Origin: Palsa-1033 sp963735455 | GTDB taxonomy: Bacteria; Chloroflexota; Limnocylindria; Limnocylindrales; CSP1-4 | Direction: 5' to 3' | Assembly (NCBI GenBank): GCA_963735455.1 | Contig: CAVTKZ010000004.1 | Span: forward strand, 186,001-250,000 | Length of the DNA stretch: 64,000 nucleotides | Shown: positions 45,404 to 54,014 of the stretch, one piece after another | How the letters are laid out: each line of letters starts with the position of its first letter | Position numbering within the stretch: position 1 is the first letter of the stretch | Made by a program: the position numbers and the translations under genes | The notes under the pieces: generated by a model | Database searches by the model: none | What the model was told of the DNA's origin: nothing | What the model saw: only the letters and a program-made list of their open reading frames with translations

Positions 45404-45664
45404 GACGCTCACCTGCAATCCCTCAACGGGCCGGTTCCACATGGTTGGAGCGCTCGCGGTGGCCCGTCTTGGTTGAATCGTTTCCCCTAGCGTGCGGCCC
45501 AGACAGAGCCATCGGTCACGTTGTCCAGCGGCCGATCGGCACGGGCGCCGCGGTGAAGTCCTGACAGTGAGACGGTGTACAGGGGGCCTTCGCCAACACT
45601 TCGTAGCGCTGCGCTCACGGGCGTTGGACGGCAAGGCGCTCAGGAGCCCGACGGACTCGGGGCG
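45404..45664. other. 261-bp gap between small-protein gene and flavodoxin paralogue 1
   Basis: I see no coding frame with a plausible start and ribosome-binding site. It should hold the minus-strand promoter of the flavodoxin-like gene. No clear hairpin or operator stands out. Confidence 0.35.
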
Positions 45665-45997
45665 TTAGCGCGCGGCAGCGTTCCGACGAACAACCCGCCG
45701 CGCGATCCGGCGCGTGGCCCAGCCGGCCGCCCAGCCGAACGGCAGGTAGCGCCCCGGCAGGAACATCAGGCCCACACCGGCCAGCTCGCGGGTCGCCGGA
45801 TGCTCCCAGGCGCTCCGGGCGAATGCCCGAACGTCGCTCGGGTTGGCGAGGTCGCGCGCGTACTGGATCCGATCATGTGCCAGCCGACTGGCCGCGGTCC
45901 GGACGTGCCGCCGGGTGGCCGGATCGAGCAGCACCCTGCGGGTTTCGGGCAACGTGCCGATCCGGGTCAACCGGCCGAGCTTGCCGAGGGAGGCCAT
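45665..45997 (-). CDS. Small hypothetical protein
   Basis: This 110-residue, strongly basic protein has an extended helical N-terminal half (TRRVLLDPATRRHVRTAASRLAHDR) and an aromatic-glycine segment GVGLMFLPGRYLPFGWAAGWATRR near the end that may be a single membrane-associated helix. An AGGA site lies upstream of the ATG at 45997. I do not recognise a family. It is the third of three small minus-strand genes. Confidence 0.5.
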   Translation of the reverse strand: MASLGKLGRLTRIGTLPETRRVLLDPATRRHVRTAASRLAHDRIQYARDLANPSDVRAFARSAWEHPATRELAGVGLMFLPGRYLPFGWAAGWATRRIARRVVRRNAAAR

Positions 45998-46013
45998 CAG
46001 GCGGTCCTAGTTG

Positions 46014-46226
46014 TCACGCCCGATGCGGGATCGGGACGGGGTCCTGGCCCGGCTCGGGCTGGTTCTCCGCGGCGTTGGGATCGGTGTTCTCGATCTCAGG
46101 CGCGGGCGTGTCAGAGCTGTCTGGCGTCACTTCCGCGCGAGGCTTGCCTGGGGCCTCAAGCGGCTCTCGCGCCCTGGGGTCGTCATCCTCGTCGATCAGC
46201 GAGATCGACGGCCATGATTGCTTCAT
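46014..46226 (-). CDS. Small acidic/Pro-rich hypothetical protein
   Basis: This 70-residue protein has a basic/hydrophobic start and then an acidic, Pro/Glu-rich, probably disordered body (SLIDEDDDPRAREPL and DTPAPEIENTDPNAAENQ). A good GGAGG ribosome-binding site precedes the ATG at 46226, the main reason to accept it. The function is unknown. Confidence 0.45.
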   Translation of the reverse strand: MKQSWPSISLIDEDDDPRAREPLEAPGKPRAEVTPDSSDTPAPEIENTDPNAAENQPEPGQDPVPIPHRA

Positions 46227-46268
46227 CGGGATCCTCCGGACGCTAGGATTCGCTGTCGTGATCGAGAC

Positions 46269-46475
46269 TCAGGACCCGTCCGACCTTGACCTGGGAGTGG
46301 ACTTGGCCGATGACATTCCCTTGGACTTGCCTTTGGACGTGCCTCTGGACGTGGGCTTGCTCGCGAACTCCTCGAGCTCGGCCTCACTCATCCCCGTCCT
46401 GGTCTTCTTGCCCTCGCGCTTGCGCTCGAGCTCGGCGCCCATGAACCTGCGTTGTCGCTCGCTGCTGGCCGGCAT
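46269..46475 (-). CDS. DUF3008-like small protein
   Basis: This 68-residue basic protein starts PASSERQRRFMGAELERKR, the hallmark of the small DUF3008 family (PAKSKAQQRLMG-type), then a KKTRTGMSEAELEEFAS segment and a Ser/Lys-rich tail. Such proteins are common beside stress genes, and their function is unknown. An AAAGGAGGG ribosome-binding site precedes the ATG at 46475. Confidence 0.75.
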   Translation of the reverse strand: MPASSERQRRFMGAELERKREGKKTRTGMSEAELEEFASKPTSRGTSKGKSKGMSSAKSTPRSRSDGS

Positions 46476-46561
46476 CGGACCCTCCTTTGCGTGGCGGAAT
46501 GCTCCCCACCACGATGCCAACTGGCGGGCGGCAGCCTCCATGCCCATGCGCTGGCCGGCAT

Positions 46562-46571
46562 TGCAATTGCA
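46562..46571. promoter_or_regulatory. TGCAATTGCA palindrome
   Basis: This is a perfect 10-bp palindrome 15 bases before the start of the D-2-hydroxyacid dehydrogenase gene, in an otherwise GC-rich gap. It may be an operator half or chance. Confidence 0.2.
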
Positions 46572-46586
46572 TCGCGCTGGCTGGCG

Positions 46587-47507
46587 ATGAACCCCGAGAT
46601 CTGGATCCCCGAGGAGGCGCCGTCGGCCGAGCGCGAACGCCTGGCCGAGCTCGCTGAGGCGCACATCTACCCGGCCGCCGGTGAGCTGCCACTGAGCCTC
46701 GGCCGGGGCGACCTGATCGTCGGCGGGAACCATCCGGCGCGGGCCCTCGAGATCGCGCCGCGGATCGAGGGCCTGCGCTACTTCCAGACCTTTTCGGCCG
46801 GGGTGGATCGGTTCGTCGGCAACCTGCCGCTCGGCGTGATCCTGTGCGATGCGGCGGGCGTCCACGACATCGCCGTTGCCGAATGGGTGGTGATGGCGAT
46901 CCTCGCCTCGCGCCGGAACCTGGCGGTCTATCTCGACAGCCAGCGGGCCGCCACGTGGCGGACGGAGCGCCTGGCGGGCGACGACCTCGACGGGCGAACG
47001 GTCGCGCTGGTCGGCGTCGGGGCGATCGGGCGGGCCGTCGAAGCCCGGCTGGCACCGTTCGGGGCGCGGTTCGTGCGCGTCGCCCGGCGCGCCCGCGAAG
47101 GGGTCGAAGGCGTGGGCGATCTCAAGGCCGTCCTGGCGATGGCCGACGTGGTGGTGATCCTGATCCCCCTGACGCCCGGGACGACAGCGCTCTTCGACGC
47201 GCCGACGATCGCCGCGATGAAGCCCGGTGCGCTGCTCGTCAACGCCTCCCGCGGCCGGATCGTCGACACCGAGGGACTGACCAACGCCGTCCTGGCGGGT
47301 CGGATCCGCGTCGCCCTCGACGTGACCGAGCCCGAGCCGCTGCCCGACGGCCATCCGCTGTGGTCCGCGCCGGACGCCCTGATCACGCCCCATGTCGCGA
47401 GCGACGTCCAGCGCGAAGACGAGCGGGCCTGGCAGCTGATCTACGAGCAGGTCGGCCGGCTGGCTCGCGGTGAGCCCCTGATCAACGAGGTCGTGGACGG
47501 CTACTGA
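46587..47507 (+). CDS. D-isomer specific 2-hydroxyacid dehydrogenase
   Basis: This 306-residue enzyme has the family layout. The NAD-binding Rossmann motif is VALVGVGAIGRAVEARLAPFG near residue 138. The signature ADVVVILIPLTPGTTALFDA comes next, then MKPGALLVNASRGRIVDTEGL with the catalytic Arg. The Glu (VTEPEPLPDGHPLW) and the catalytic His (ITPHVASDV) complete it. It reduces a 2-ketoacid or oxidises a D-2-hydroxyacid; the substrate is unknown. The ATG at 46587 has no strong ribosome-binding site. Confidence 0.9.
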   Translation: MNPEIWIPEEAPSAERERLAELAEAHIYPAAGELPLSLGRGDLIVGGNHPARALEIAPRIEGLRYFQTFSAGVDRFVGNLPLGVILCDAAGVHDIAVAEWVVMAILASRRNLAVYLDSQRAATWRTERLAGDDLDGRTVALVGVGAIGRAVEARLAPFGARFVRVARRAREGVEGVGDLKAVLAMADVVVILIPLTPGTTALFDAPTIAAMKPGALLVNASRGRIVDTEGLTNAVLAGRIRVALDVTEPEPLPDGHPLWSAPDALITPHVASDVQREDERAWQLIYEQVGRLARGEPLINEVVDGY

Positions 47508-47552
47508 CCGCGCTCTGGGCGACCGGCCTCGAGCCGCCCAGCCCTGGGCGAC

Positions 47553-48056
47553 TCAGCGCTTGCCGAAGCGCGGCCGGAGCCCGCTGCCCCAGGCGCGAGC
47601 GCGATCCAGCTCGCCGTCGCGCAACGGGCCGTAGCGGCCCTTGACCACGAATTTGCCGGCATCGGCGGTGAGGTGATAGCCCTTCCGGGCGAGGCCGCGC
47701 TCGATTGCCCCGGTCGCGCCGCCCGGTGTCCAGCGGACGTGGGTCTCGAACGCGGCGGCCTGGCCGCTGCCCTGGGGCATCTCGGCCAGCCACCAGAACA
47801 TGGCGGGATTGATCATCGATGGCGGGGTCGGTGCCTCGTTCGCGGTGGCCGCGACCAGGTCCTCGGCCCGCGGGCCGGGTAGGCCGAAGGCGATCACCGG
47901 CGCACCGACGACGAGCAGGTCGGCACCGGCCAGCGCAGCGGGCGACGCCTCTTCGGTGGTCAGGACGGTCGCCTCGGGGCCGATCCCCTCGGCCACGGCG
48001 TGGGCGATCTCGGCGGTATTCCCCCAGTGCGACTCGTACACGACGACGGCCTTCAT
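47553..48056 (-). CDS. Flavodoxin-like protein (paralogue 2)
   Basis: This 167-residue protein begins KAVVVYESHWGNTAEIAHAV and ends ADAGKFVVKGRYGPLRDGELDRA, matching paralogue 1 at 44900-45403 along its length. A GGGAG site precedes the ATG at 48056. Two copies within 3 kb, on the same strand and the same length, point to a local duplication with divergence. The genes between them are small stress-type proteins and a dehydrogenase. Confidence 0.83.
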   Translation of the reverse strand: MKAVVVYESHWGNTAEIAHAVAEGIGPEATVLTTEEASPAALAGADLLVVGAPVIAFGLPGPRAEDLVAATANEAPTPPSMINPAMFWWLAEMPQGSGQAAAFETHVRWTPGGATGAIERGLARKGYHLTADAGKFVVKGRYGPLRDGELDRARAWGSGLRPRFGKR

Positions 48057-48385
48057 GGCGACCACTCCCTTTCGCGTTGCGTTCAGCCTCGGTCGCGACG
48101 TGCCCGGCCGCCAGTGCCATTCGGACCTTTCGACACGATCGTTGGAACATGACGGGCCTGTCATGACGCAGGGACGCCTGCCCGGCAGACTCGCCTCGAC
48201 GTCCGCCTGCGTCGGATCCCAGCTGCAACGCGATTGCAGTGTCCTGGTCGCAGGCGTTGACACGACCGCGATCGCAGCGCGGCCAGATTGATCGAACGTC
48301 GCTCCCCGAGGTCGACGTCCCAGCCCGGGGATCGGGCTTTCGCGGAGGTCCGGCTTGCCGGCCCCGCCTCGGGAGAACTAACCAG
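48057..48385. other. 329-bp divergent gap with two dyads
   Basis: This gap lies between flavodoxin paralogue 2 (minus) and the YggT-like gene (plus). It contains the near-palindrome ATGACGGGCCTGTCAT (48149-48164), with a single internal mismatch pair, and CTGCAA-N5-TTGCAG (48223-48239). Either could be an operator. The plus-strand gene has GGGAGA at 48371-48376 as its ribosome-binding site. Confidence 0.4.
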
Positions 48386-48811
48386 ATGACCATCCAGGAC
48401 GAACAACGCAGCGTCAGTACCCAGACCCAGGATCCGGCCGCCGTTGGCCAGCCGGTCGTGAGCTCATCGGTCCAGACTCGGCGGGTCACCGCCACGCCCA
48501 ACGGCAGCGAGCTCGCCCGGCGGATCATCGTGCTGATCTTCGGGCTGATCCAGCTCGTGATCGGGCTGCGGATCGTGCTCCTGCTCGTCGACGCACGAAC
48601 CGGCAACGGGATCGTGTCGGGGATCCTCAATATCAGCCAGGTCTTCGTCGGCCCGTTTGAGGGCATCCTCAAGACCGACGCCCTGCACGCCGGCGGCTCG
48701 CTGCTCGACGTGGCTGCGGTCGTGGCCCTGATCGGCTGGACCGTCGTCGAAGCCATCGTCCTGTGGATCCTCGGAATCTTCCGACGTGATCCGATCGGGG
48801 CCGGCGCCTAG
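48386..48811 (+). CDS. YggT-family membrane protein
   Basis: This 141-residue protein has a Gln/Thr-rich disordered N-terminus (about 40 residues). Two hydrophobic helices follow (about 47-70 and 105-130), with the intervening loop NGIVSGILNISQVFVGPFEGIL typical of YggT-type proteins. These are linked to osmotic shock tolerance and division in other bacteria. The start is the ATG at 48386 after GGGAGA. Confidence 0.75.
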   Translation: MTIQDEQRSVSTQTQDPAAVGQPVVSSSVQTRRVTATPNGSELARRIIVLIFGLIQLVIGLRIVLLLVDARTGNGIVSGILNISQVFVGPFEGILKTDALHAGGSLLDVAAVVALIGWTVVEAIVLWILGIFRRDPIGAGA

Positions 48812-48870
48812 CCTCCCCGGCAGCCCAGCGGGGAGGCGCCTCCGCTCGAGCTCGACGCTAGAGTTCGAGG

Positions 48871-49773
48871 GTGAACGCCTCCTCCGCGCCCCGCTTCGGC
48901 CTCTTCCTCAGCCAGGCCAACAAGTCGCTGGCCCAGGTCTACGACGAGTTCGCGATGGCCGAGGACCTCGGCTTCGACCATGCCTGGCTGGTCGACCACC
49001 TCGTCGACACTGACGGGCCGCCGAGCACCCCGATGCTCGAGTCGTGGACCCTCCTTGCCGCCCTTGCCGCCCGGACGTCGCGGATCCGGCTGGGGATCCT
49101 GGTCAGCAGCAACACCTTTCGTCATCCGGCGGTCCTGCTCAAGGCCGCGGTCAACGTGGACCACATCAGCAACGGCCGGCTGGTCCTGGGCCTGGGTGCG
49201 GGCTGGCATGCCGATGAGCACCGCCGCTATGGGATCCCGCTGCCCGAACCGGCCGAGCGGGTCGATCGCTTCGCCGAGGCCGTCGAGTTGATCAGCCTGC
49301 TGATGGCCCACGAGCGGACGACCTACGCCGGCCGCTACTACCAGCTCGACGACGCGCCGCTCGAGCCGCGCCCGATCCAGGCGCCGGGGATCCCGATCCT
49401 GATCGCCGCCCACCGGCCGCGGATGCTCCGCCTGGCCGCCGCCTACGCCGACCAGTGGGACACGTTCGCGGCGATCCCCGACACGGCCACTGACGGCGTC
49501 CAGACCGAGCTCGCCGAGCGGATCCGCTACCTCGACGACGCCTGCCGGGCGATCGGCCGGGACCCCGCCGAGATCCGTCGCTCAACGTGGGCCAAGTCGG
49601 AGTCGGCGCTCCAGGACGAAGGTGCCTACCTCGATTTCGTGAGGACCCACCGGGCCCTGGGCTTCACCGACTTCTCGACGACAGCGCCTTCAGCGGTCCA
49701 GATGCCGCTCCTTCGCCACCTTGCCGAGCGGGTGATCCCGCAGCTCCGAGGAGAGTCGAATGCCGACCGTTAG
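48871..49773 (+). CDS. LLM-class F420-dependent oxidoreductase
   Basis: This 300-residue TIM barrel has luciferase-family signatures: LGFDHAWLVDHLVDTDG near residue 30, LGILVSSNTFRHPAVLLKAA, and NGRLVLGLGAGWHADEHRRYG. PGIPILIAAHRPRMLRLAAAYADQWD forms the phosphate-binding end. It resembles F420-dependent reductases more than FMN monooxygenases. The GTG start at 48871 has a weak upstream GAGG. The VOC gene overlaps its end by 14 bases, so the two are likely cotranscribed. Confidence 0.87.
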   Translation: MNASSAPRFGLFLSQANKSLAQVYDEFAMAEDLGFDHAWLVDHLVDTDGPPSTPMLESWTLLAALAARTSRIRLGILVSSNTFRHPAVLLKAAVNVDHISNGRLVLGLGAGWHADEHRRYGIPLPEPAERVDRFAEAVELISLLMAHERTTYAGRYYQLDDAPLEPRPIQAPGIPILIAAHRPRMLRLAAAYADQWDTFAAIPDTATDGVQTELAERIRYLDDACRAIGRDPAEIRRSTWAKSESALQDEGAYLDFVRTHRALGFTDFSTTAPSAVQMPLLRHLAERVIPQLRGESNADR

Positions 49774-50167
49774 CGTCCGCTACATCGTCCATGACGTCGA
49801 GGCGGCGATCGCCTTCTACCGCGATCGCCTCGGCTTCCACGAGGACATGCATGCGGCACCATCGTTCGCGATGCTCTCCCGCGGCGACCTGCGCCTGGTC
49901 CTCAGCCGGCCCGGCGGTGGTCCGGGCGGCGGCCAGGCGATGCCCGACGGGCGGCTGCCCGAGCCGGGCGGCTGGAATCGGTTCTCGCTCGAGGTTGCGG
50001 ATCTCGAGACGATGATCGAGACGCTCCGGGCCGGAGGCGTCCACTTCCGCAACGAGCTGGTCACCGGCGTCGGTGGCAAGCAGGTCCTGATCGAGGATCC
50101 ATCGGGTAACCCGATCGAGCTGTTCGAGCCGACGATCGCCGACGCCCGGCTCGACGCGAGCGGCTAG
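49760..50167 (+). CDS. VOC (glyoxalase fold) family protein
   Basis: This 135-residue protein starts with the VOC pattern VRYIVHDVEAAIAFYRDRLGF, and the second half has FRNELVTGVGGKQVLIEDPSGNPIELFEP. A GAGGAG ribosome-binding site lies within the preceding LLM gene. The stop shares a CTAG with the convergent ketosynthase gene. The substrate is unknown. Confidence 0.87.
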   Translation: MPTVSVRYIVHDVEAAIAFYRDRLGFHEDMHAAPSFAMLSRGDLRLVLSRPGGGPGGGQAMPDGRLPEPGGWNRFSLEVADLETMIETLRAGGVHFRNELVTGVGGKQVLIEDPSGNPIELFEPTIADARLDASG

Positions 50168-51444
50168 GCGGCGCCCAGGATGAGGGCGGCGTTCAGGCCG
50201 CCGAAACCGAAGGACGTGGACAGGATCCGCTCGTAGCGGCCGGCGCGTCCTTCGCGCAGGAGCCCCGGCAGTAACGCGTCGATCTCTGGATCGGGCTCGT
50301 GCAGGCCGACCGAGGCCGGTACCCAGCCGTCGCGGATCGCCAGGGCGCAGATCGCCGCCTCGATCCCGCCCGACGCCCCGAGGGGGTGGCCATAGAGCGC
50401 CTTCGTGCCGCTGACCGGGATCTGTTGCGCTCGATCACCGAGGGCCAGGCCGATCGCCCGCGCCTCGGCCAGGTCGCCGAGCGGCGTTGACGAGGCGTGG
50501 GCGTTGACGTAGTCGATCTCGTCCGGCCCGACGCGGGCATCGGCCAGGGCGATCGTCGCCGCCCGGCCGGCCTGCGAGCCATCGGGCCGGGGCTGGACCA
50601 TGTGGAACGCGTCGGAGGTGGCGCCGTAGCCGAGCAATTCGGCGTACGGCTCGGCGCCACGTGCCTGGGCGACGTCCGCCGCCTCGAGGACGAGCAGCGC
50701 CGCGCCCTCGCCCATCACGAAGCCGTCGCGGCCGTGGTCGAACGGGCGGGCGGCCCCGGCCGGGTCGTCATTGCGCGATGAGAGCGCCCGGATGATGTCG
50801 AACGCCCCGAACGCGAGCGGGCTCAAGGGCACCTCGGCGCCGCCGGCAATCGCCGCATCGATCTCGCCGGCCCGGATCGCGCCGAGCGCCTCGCCGATCG
50901 CGACGGTGCTCGACGCGCACGAGTTCGCGGTCGACAGGATCGGGCCGTGAACCCCGAGGGCGATCCCCAGGTTGGCCGGTGCGGCGCCGCCGAAGACGGC
51001 CAGGGCGAGGGTCGGGCTGACCGAGCGGATCCCGCGCTCGAGGTAGCGCTCGTGTTGCTCCTCGGCGTAGACGATCCCGCCCAGGGCGCTGCCCAGGTAG
51101 ATCCCCGTCCGTTCCGCGCTCGCCGCCCGATCCTCGCCGGGCACCAGGCGGGCGTCGGCCAGGGCCATCCGGCCGGTGGCCAGGCCGAACTGGCTGAACC
51201 GATCGAGCTGGCGGGCGGTCTTCGGCTCCATGTGGTCGAGCGGCTCGAAATCGTCGACCTGGGCCGCGACCTGGGAGCGGAAGGCGCTCGGATCGAAGCG
51301 GTCGATCCGCTTGATCGGCGAGCAGCCGGCCCGGAGACCGGCTCGGAAGGCGGGCAGCCCGCTCCCGACGGCCGTGATCAGGCCGATCCCGGTGATCCAC
51401 ACCCGGCGCGGCGAGTCGGTTCGGGAGCCTTGCGCAGGCGTCAC
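50164..51444 (-). CDS. Beta-ketoacyl synthase (FabF-like)
   Basis: This 426-residue thiolase-fold protein has an intact Cys-His-His triad: Cys176 in STANSCASST, His316 in NAHASSTPLGD and His353 in TKALYGHPLGASGG, with Lys348. This allows full condensation of a malonyl unit with an acyl starter. The Asn-Ala-His-Ala-Ser variant (not NAHGTST) and its setting with SRPBCC, FAD and methyltransferase genes suggest a secondary-metabolite synthase, not housekeeping FabF. No ACP is in the operon. It is the last gene of a five-gene unit and overlaps the SRPBCC gene by 4 bases. Confidence 0.85.
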   Translation of the reverse strand: MTPAQGSRTDSPRRVWITGIGLITAVGSGLPAFRAGLRAGCSPIKRIDRFDPSAFRSQVAAQVDDFEPLDHMEPKTARQLDRFSQFGLATGRMALADARLVPGEDRAASAERTGIYLGSALGGIVYAEEQHERYLERGIRSVSPTLALAVFGGAAPANLGIALGVHGPILSTANSCASSTVAIGEALGAIRAGEIDAAIAGGAEVPLSPLAFGAFDIIRALSSRNDDPAGAARPFDHGRDGFVMGEGAALLVLEAADVAQARGAEPYAELLGYGATSDAFHMVQPRPDGSQAGRAATIALADARVGPDEIDYVNAHASSTPLGDLAEARAIGLALGDRAQQIPVSGTKALYGHPLGASGGIEAAICALAIRDGWVPASVGLHEPDPEIDALLPGLLREGRAGRYERILSTSFGFGGLNAALILGAA

Positions 51445-52010
51445 GCCTTGGAGTACGTCCCGGCGGCCGAATCGGACGTGCCACTCCCCGCCGGCGTGAC
51501 ACGCGCCGCGGGCGTGCCACCCGCCTCGGCCAGCGCCTTGAACGTGGCCAGGGTCTGCCGGGCGATCGGCCGGGTGAAGAACCGATCGACGAAGCGCGGC
51601 AGGCCGTCGTCGCCCAGGAGGCTGCCCACGATCGGGATCGGCAACCGCCGCCGGAAGGCATGCTCGATCGCGACCCGGCAGCCCGTCGGGGTCGCCTCGA
51701 TCCGCCAGGTCACGTCCATCCCGGCGGTCACCCCGCCCAGGTGCTGGAAGCGCAGCCGGAGGGTATCGGGCTCGGACCAGGTCCTGGCCCGCCAGGCGAC
51801 CGGCAGGCCGACGCCGCGCAGCCCGAACGAAGGACGGACGGCGACCATCCGCAAGACTGGCCGATGGCCGACCCCGCCGCGGTCAAGGCCGGCGACTGGC
51901 CGCACGCTCAGGTAGTGGGGCAGCAGCCGCGGCCAGCGTCGAATGTCCCGGGCCAGGTCGAACACGGCCTGCGACGGGGCGGCGATCTCGATCGATACGG
52001 TCGAATCCAC
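51441..52010 (-). CDS. SRPBCC-family (polyketide cyclase/START-like) protein
   Basis: This 189-residue protein opens STVSIEIAAPSQAVFDLARDIRRWPRLLPHY, the entry of the SRPBCC fold used by polyketide cyclases and lipid-binding proteins. A hydrophobic cavity is predicted through MDVTWRIEATPTGCRVAIEHAF and a C-terminal helix ending TLATFKALAEAG. It may bind or cyclise the product of the adjacent ketosynthase. Overlaps of 4 bases with the ketosynthase and a 9-base gap to the FAD oxidoreductase support one operon. Confidence 0.8.
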   Translation of the reverse strand: MDSTVSIEIAAPSQAVFDLARDIRRWPRLLPHYLSVRPVAGLDRGGVGHRPVLRMVAVRPSFGLRGVGLPVAWRARTWSEPDTLRLRFQHLGGVTAGMDVTWRIEATPTGCRVAIEHAFRRRLPIPIVGSLLGDDGLPRFVDRFFTRPIARQTLATFKALAEAGGTPAARVTPAGSGTSDSAAGTYSKA

Positions 52011-52019
52011 GTCAGGCCC

Positions 52020-53246
52020 TCATGGCCGCAGGAGTGCCGCGAGGAAGCGCGGATCGAGCCCGCGCTCGGCCCGGACCAGGTCGCCCATGACCAGGCCCAT
52101 CCGCTCCCGCGGACCGCTCCGGGCGGCGAGCCGGCGCGCGGCGTATTCGAAGAGGGCTGGCCGGCCAAGGAAGAGCTGGACGAGCGAGCTGACCCAGTCC
52201 TTGGCCCGGAAGCGGACCCGCAAGGCGTGCTCATAGGCCTCCGCCGCGGCCTCGGCATTCCTGCGACCGGAACGCAGGCCGTCGATCGCGTCGGCGGCCA
52301 GCTCGGCCGAGACCAGGGCCCGGTGGATCCCCTCGCCGGTGAACGGGTCCAGGAAGCCGGCCGCGTCGCCGACCAGGAACCAGCCCGGCCCGGCGGTTGC
52401 CGAGACCCGATGGCCGACCGGGGAGGCGCCTTCGACCGTGTCCATCGGCTGGCCCGCCCGCCAGGTCGCCGGGTCGTCGGCCGTCGCCGGGATCTCGTCC
52501 ACGATCCGCGCGGCCAGCCGGTCGGCGCCATCGGCATGGAGCGCTGCCCGCCAGCTCCGACCGAGGACGATCCCGACATTCACCCGGCCCCGGGGCACGG
52601 GCGCGATCCCGACGTAGCCGTCGGGCAGGATCCGCATCCGGGCGTCGCGCGGCAGGTCGGGCGACGGGTCGGCCAGGTGGTAGGTCAGGGCGGTCCGGGC
52701 GGCGAAGCGGGCCGGCCGGGCGACGTCCATCGATCGGGCGACCTGCGACCGGATCCCGTCCGCGCCGATGACCACCCGGGCCAGCTCGGAGCCCGTGTCG
52801 GCCTCGGGGCCGCTCAGGGCGAGCTCGAAATGGCCGCTCGTCCCGGCCGGCCGGGCGACACCCGTGACGGTCACCCCGGCCCGAACATCGGCGCCGGCTG
52901 TCGCGGCCAGCTCGAGCAGGAGCGGGTCGAGGGTGGCCCGGTCGAGGCCGACCGCCGGCGCCGTCAGCGAGCCATCGTCGCCATACGTCAGCCGGAACGT
53001 CGTGCCCCGCGGTGTCTCGACCCGCATCGCGGGCAGCGGGCGGGCCACCCGGTCGACGGCCGCGTCATCGAGCCCCAGCCGGCGCAGGGCAGCCACCGTG
53101 GCCGGCGAGGTGAACACGCCGCCGGCACGCCAGCGCCAGTCCGGCGCCCGTTCGAAGATCACGACCTCCCGGCCGGCCCGGCCGAGGTGGGTCGCGAGCG
53201 CCGCCCCGGCCAGGCCACCGCCGACGATCGCGACGTCGATCGTCAC
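52020..53246 (-). CDS. FAD-dependent oxidoreductase (geranylgeranyl reductase-like)
   Basis: This 408-residue flavoprotein starts with TIDVAIVGGGLAGAALATHLG (Rossmann FAD motif) and has the second motif FLVGDAAGFLDPFTGEGIHRAL near residue 290. It matches the geranylgeranyl reductase/aromatic hydroxylase group. It is likely to hydroxylate or reduce a hydrophobic or aromatic intermediate. It overlaps the methyltransferase gene by 4 bases. Confidence 0.88.
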   Translation of the reverse strand: MTIDVAIVGGGLAGAALATHLGRAGREVVIFERAPDWRWRAGGVFTSPATVAALRRLGLDDAAVDRVARPLPAMRVETPRGTTFRLTYGDDGSLTAPAVGLDRATLDPLLLELAATAGADVRAGVTVTGVARPAGTSGHFELALSGPEADTGSELARVVIGADGIRSQVARSMDVARPARFAARTALTYHLADPSPDLPRDARMRILPDGYVGIAPVPRGRVNVGIVLGRSWRAALHADGADRLAARIVDEIPATADDPATWRAGQPMDTVEGASPVGHRVSATAGPGWFLVGDAAGFLDPFTGEGIHRALVSAELAADAIDGLRSGRRNAEAAAEAYEHALRVRFRAKDWVSSLVQLFLGRPALFEYAARRLAARSGPRERMGLVMGDLVRAERGLDPRFLAALLRP

Positions 53247-53980
53247 GACGCCGGCTCGCGGACCGCCGCGATCGCGTAGCGGTGGCCGAAGAAGCCTTCG
53301 ATCGTGAACACCGGCCGCAGGCCGGCCTGGCCCAGCAGCCAGCGCATCTCCCTGCGGGTGTACGCCCGCCGGACCGAGAGCGAGGCGTCGGTCCGGGTCA
53401 GCCGGCTGCGAGCGGCCGTGTGCGACAGGAGCCAGGCGCCCAGCCAGAAGAGCCGGCCGCGGGCCAGGTCGTTGACGACGATCCCGATCGAGGCCACCCG
53501 GGCCATTTCCCGGAGGAGGGCCACCGCCTCGCCCGGCCCCAGGTGGTGGAGGACCATCGAGGCGTGGACGACGTCCTGGCTCGCGTCGGGCCCGGGCAGG
53601 GACCGGCCATCGCCCACGGCGAACGCGAAGTGCGGTCGCTCGGCGAGCTCGGGTGCGTTGGCCAGCGCCGCCGCGACCACCTCGGGTCGGCTGTCGAGCG
53701 CGGTCACGTCCAGCTGCCGACCGCGCGAGGCCTCGCCCGCCTGGAGTGCCGCGGGGATATCGCCCGCGCCGGTCCCGACGTCGAGCAGGGTGAGCCGACG
53801 CGGGTGGTCGCGGACGAGGGCCTCGAACGCCCGCCGGCTCAGGCCGATCCCGCCGAGATGGCGGTTGATCCAGGCCAGGTCTCGGAGGTTCGCGGCCAGC
53901 GCGTCGGGGTCATCGAGCGGGCCGTCGAGCAGCTCCACGCCATCAGCGAGACGATCCATCGCGGGGTCCAGACCAGGCAC
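53243..53980 (-). CDS. Class I SAM-dependent methyltransferase
   Basis: This 245-residue protein has the SAM-binding motif I LTLLDVGTGAGDIPAAL near residue 58, and DVVHASMVLHHLGPGEAVALLREMARVA as motif-II/III-like blocks. It probably methylates a product of the operon. The helical N-terminal cap (LAWINRHLGGIGLSRRAF) suits an O- or C-methyltransferase. It overlaps the FAD oxidoreductase by 4 bases. Confidence 0.87.
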   Translation of the reverse strand: MPGLDPAMDRLADGVELLDGPLDDPDALAANLRDLAWINRHLGGIGLSRRAFEALVRDHPRRLTLLDVGTGAGDIPAALQAGEASRGRQLDVTALDSRPEVVAAALANAPELAERPHFAFAVGDGRSLPGPDASQDVVHASMVLHHLGPGEAVALLREMARVASIGIVVNDLARGRLFWLGAWLLSHTAARSRLTRTDASLSVRRAYTRREMRWLLGQAGLRPVFTIEGFFGHRYAIAAVREPAS

Positions 53981-54014
53981 GAATGCGGCCTTCCAAGGCT
54001 ACACGTTCGGGTCC

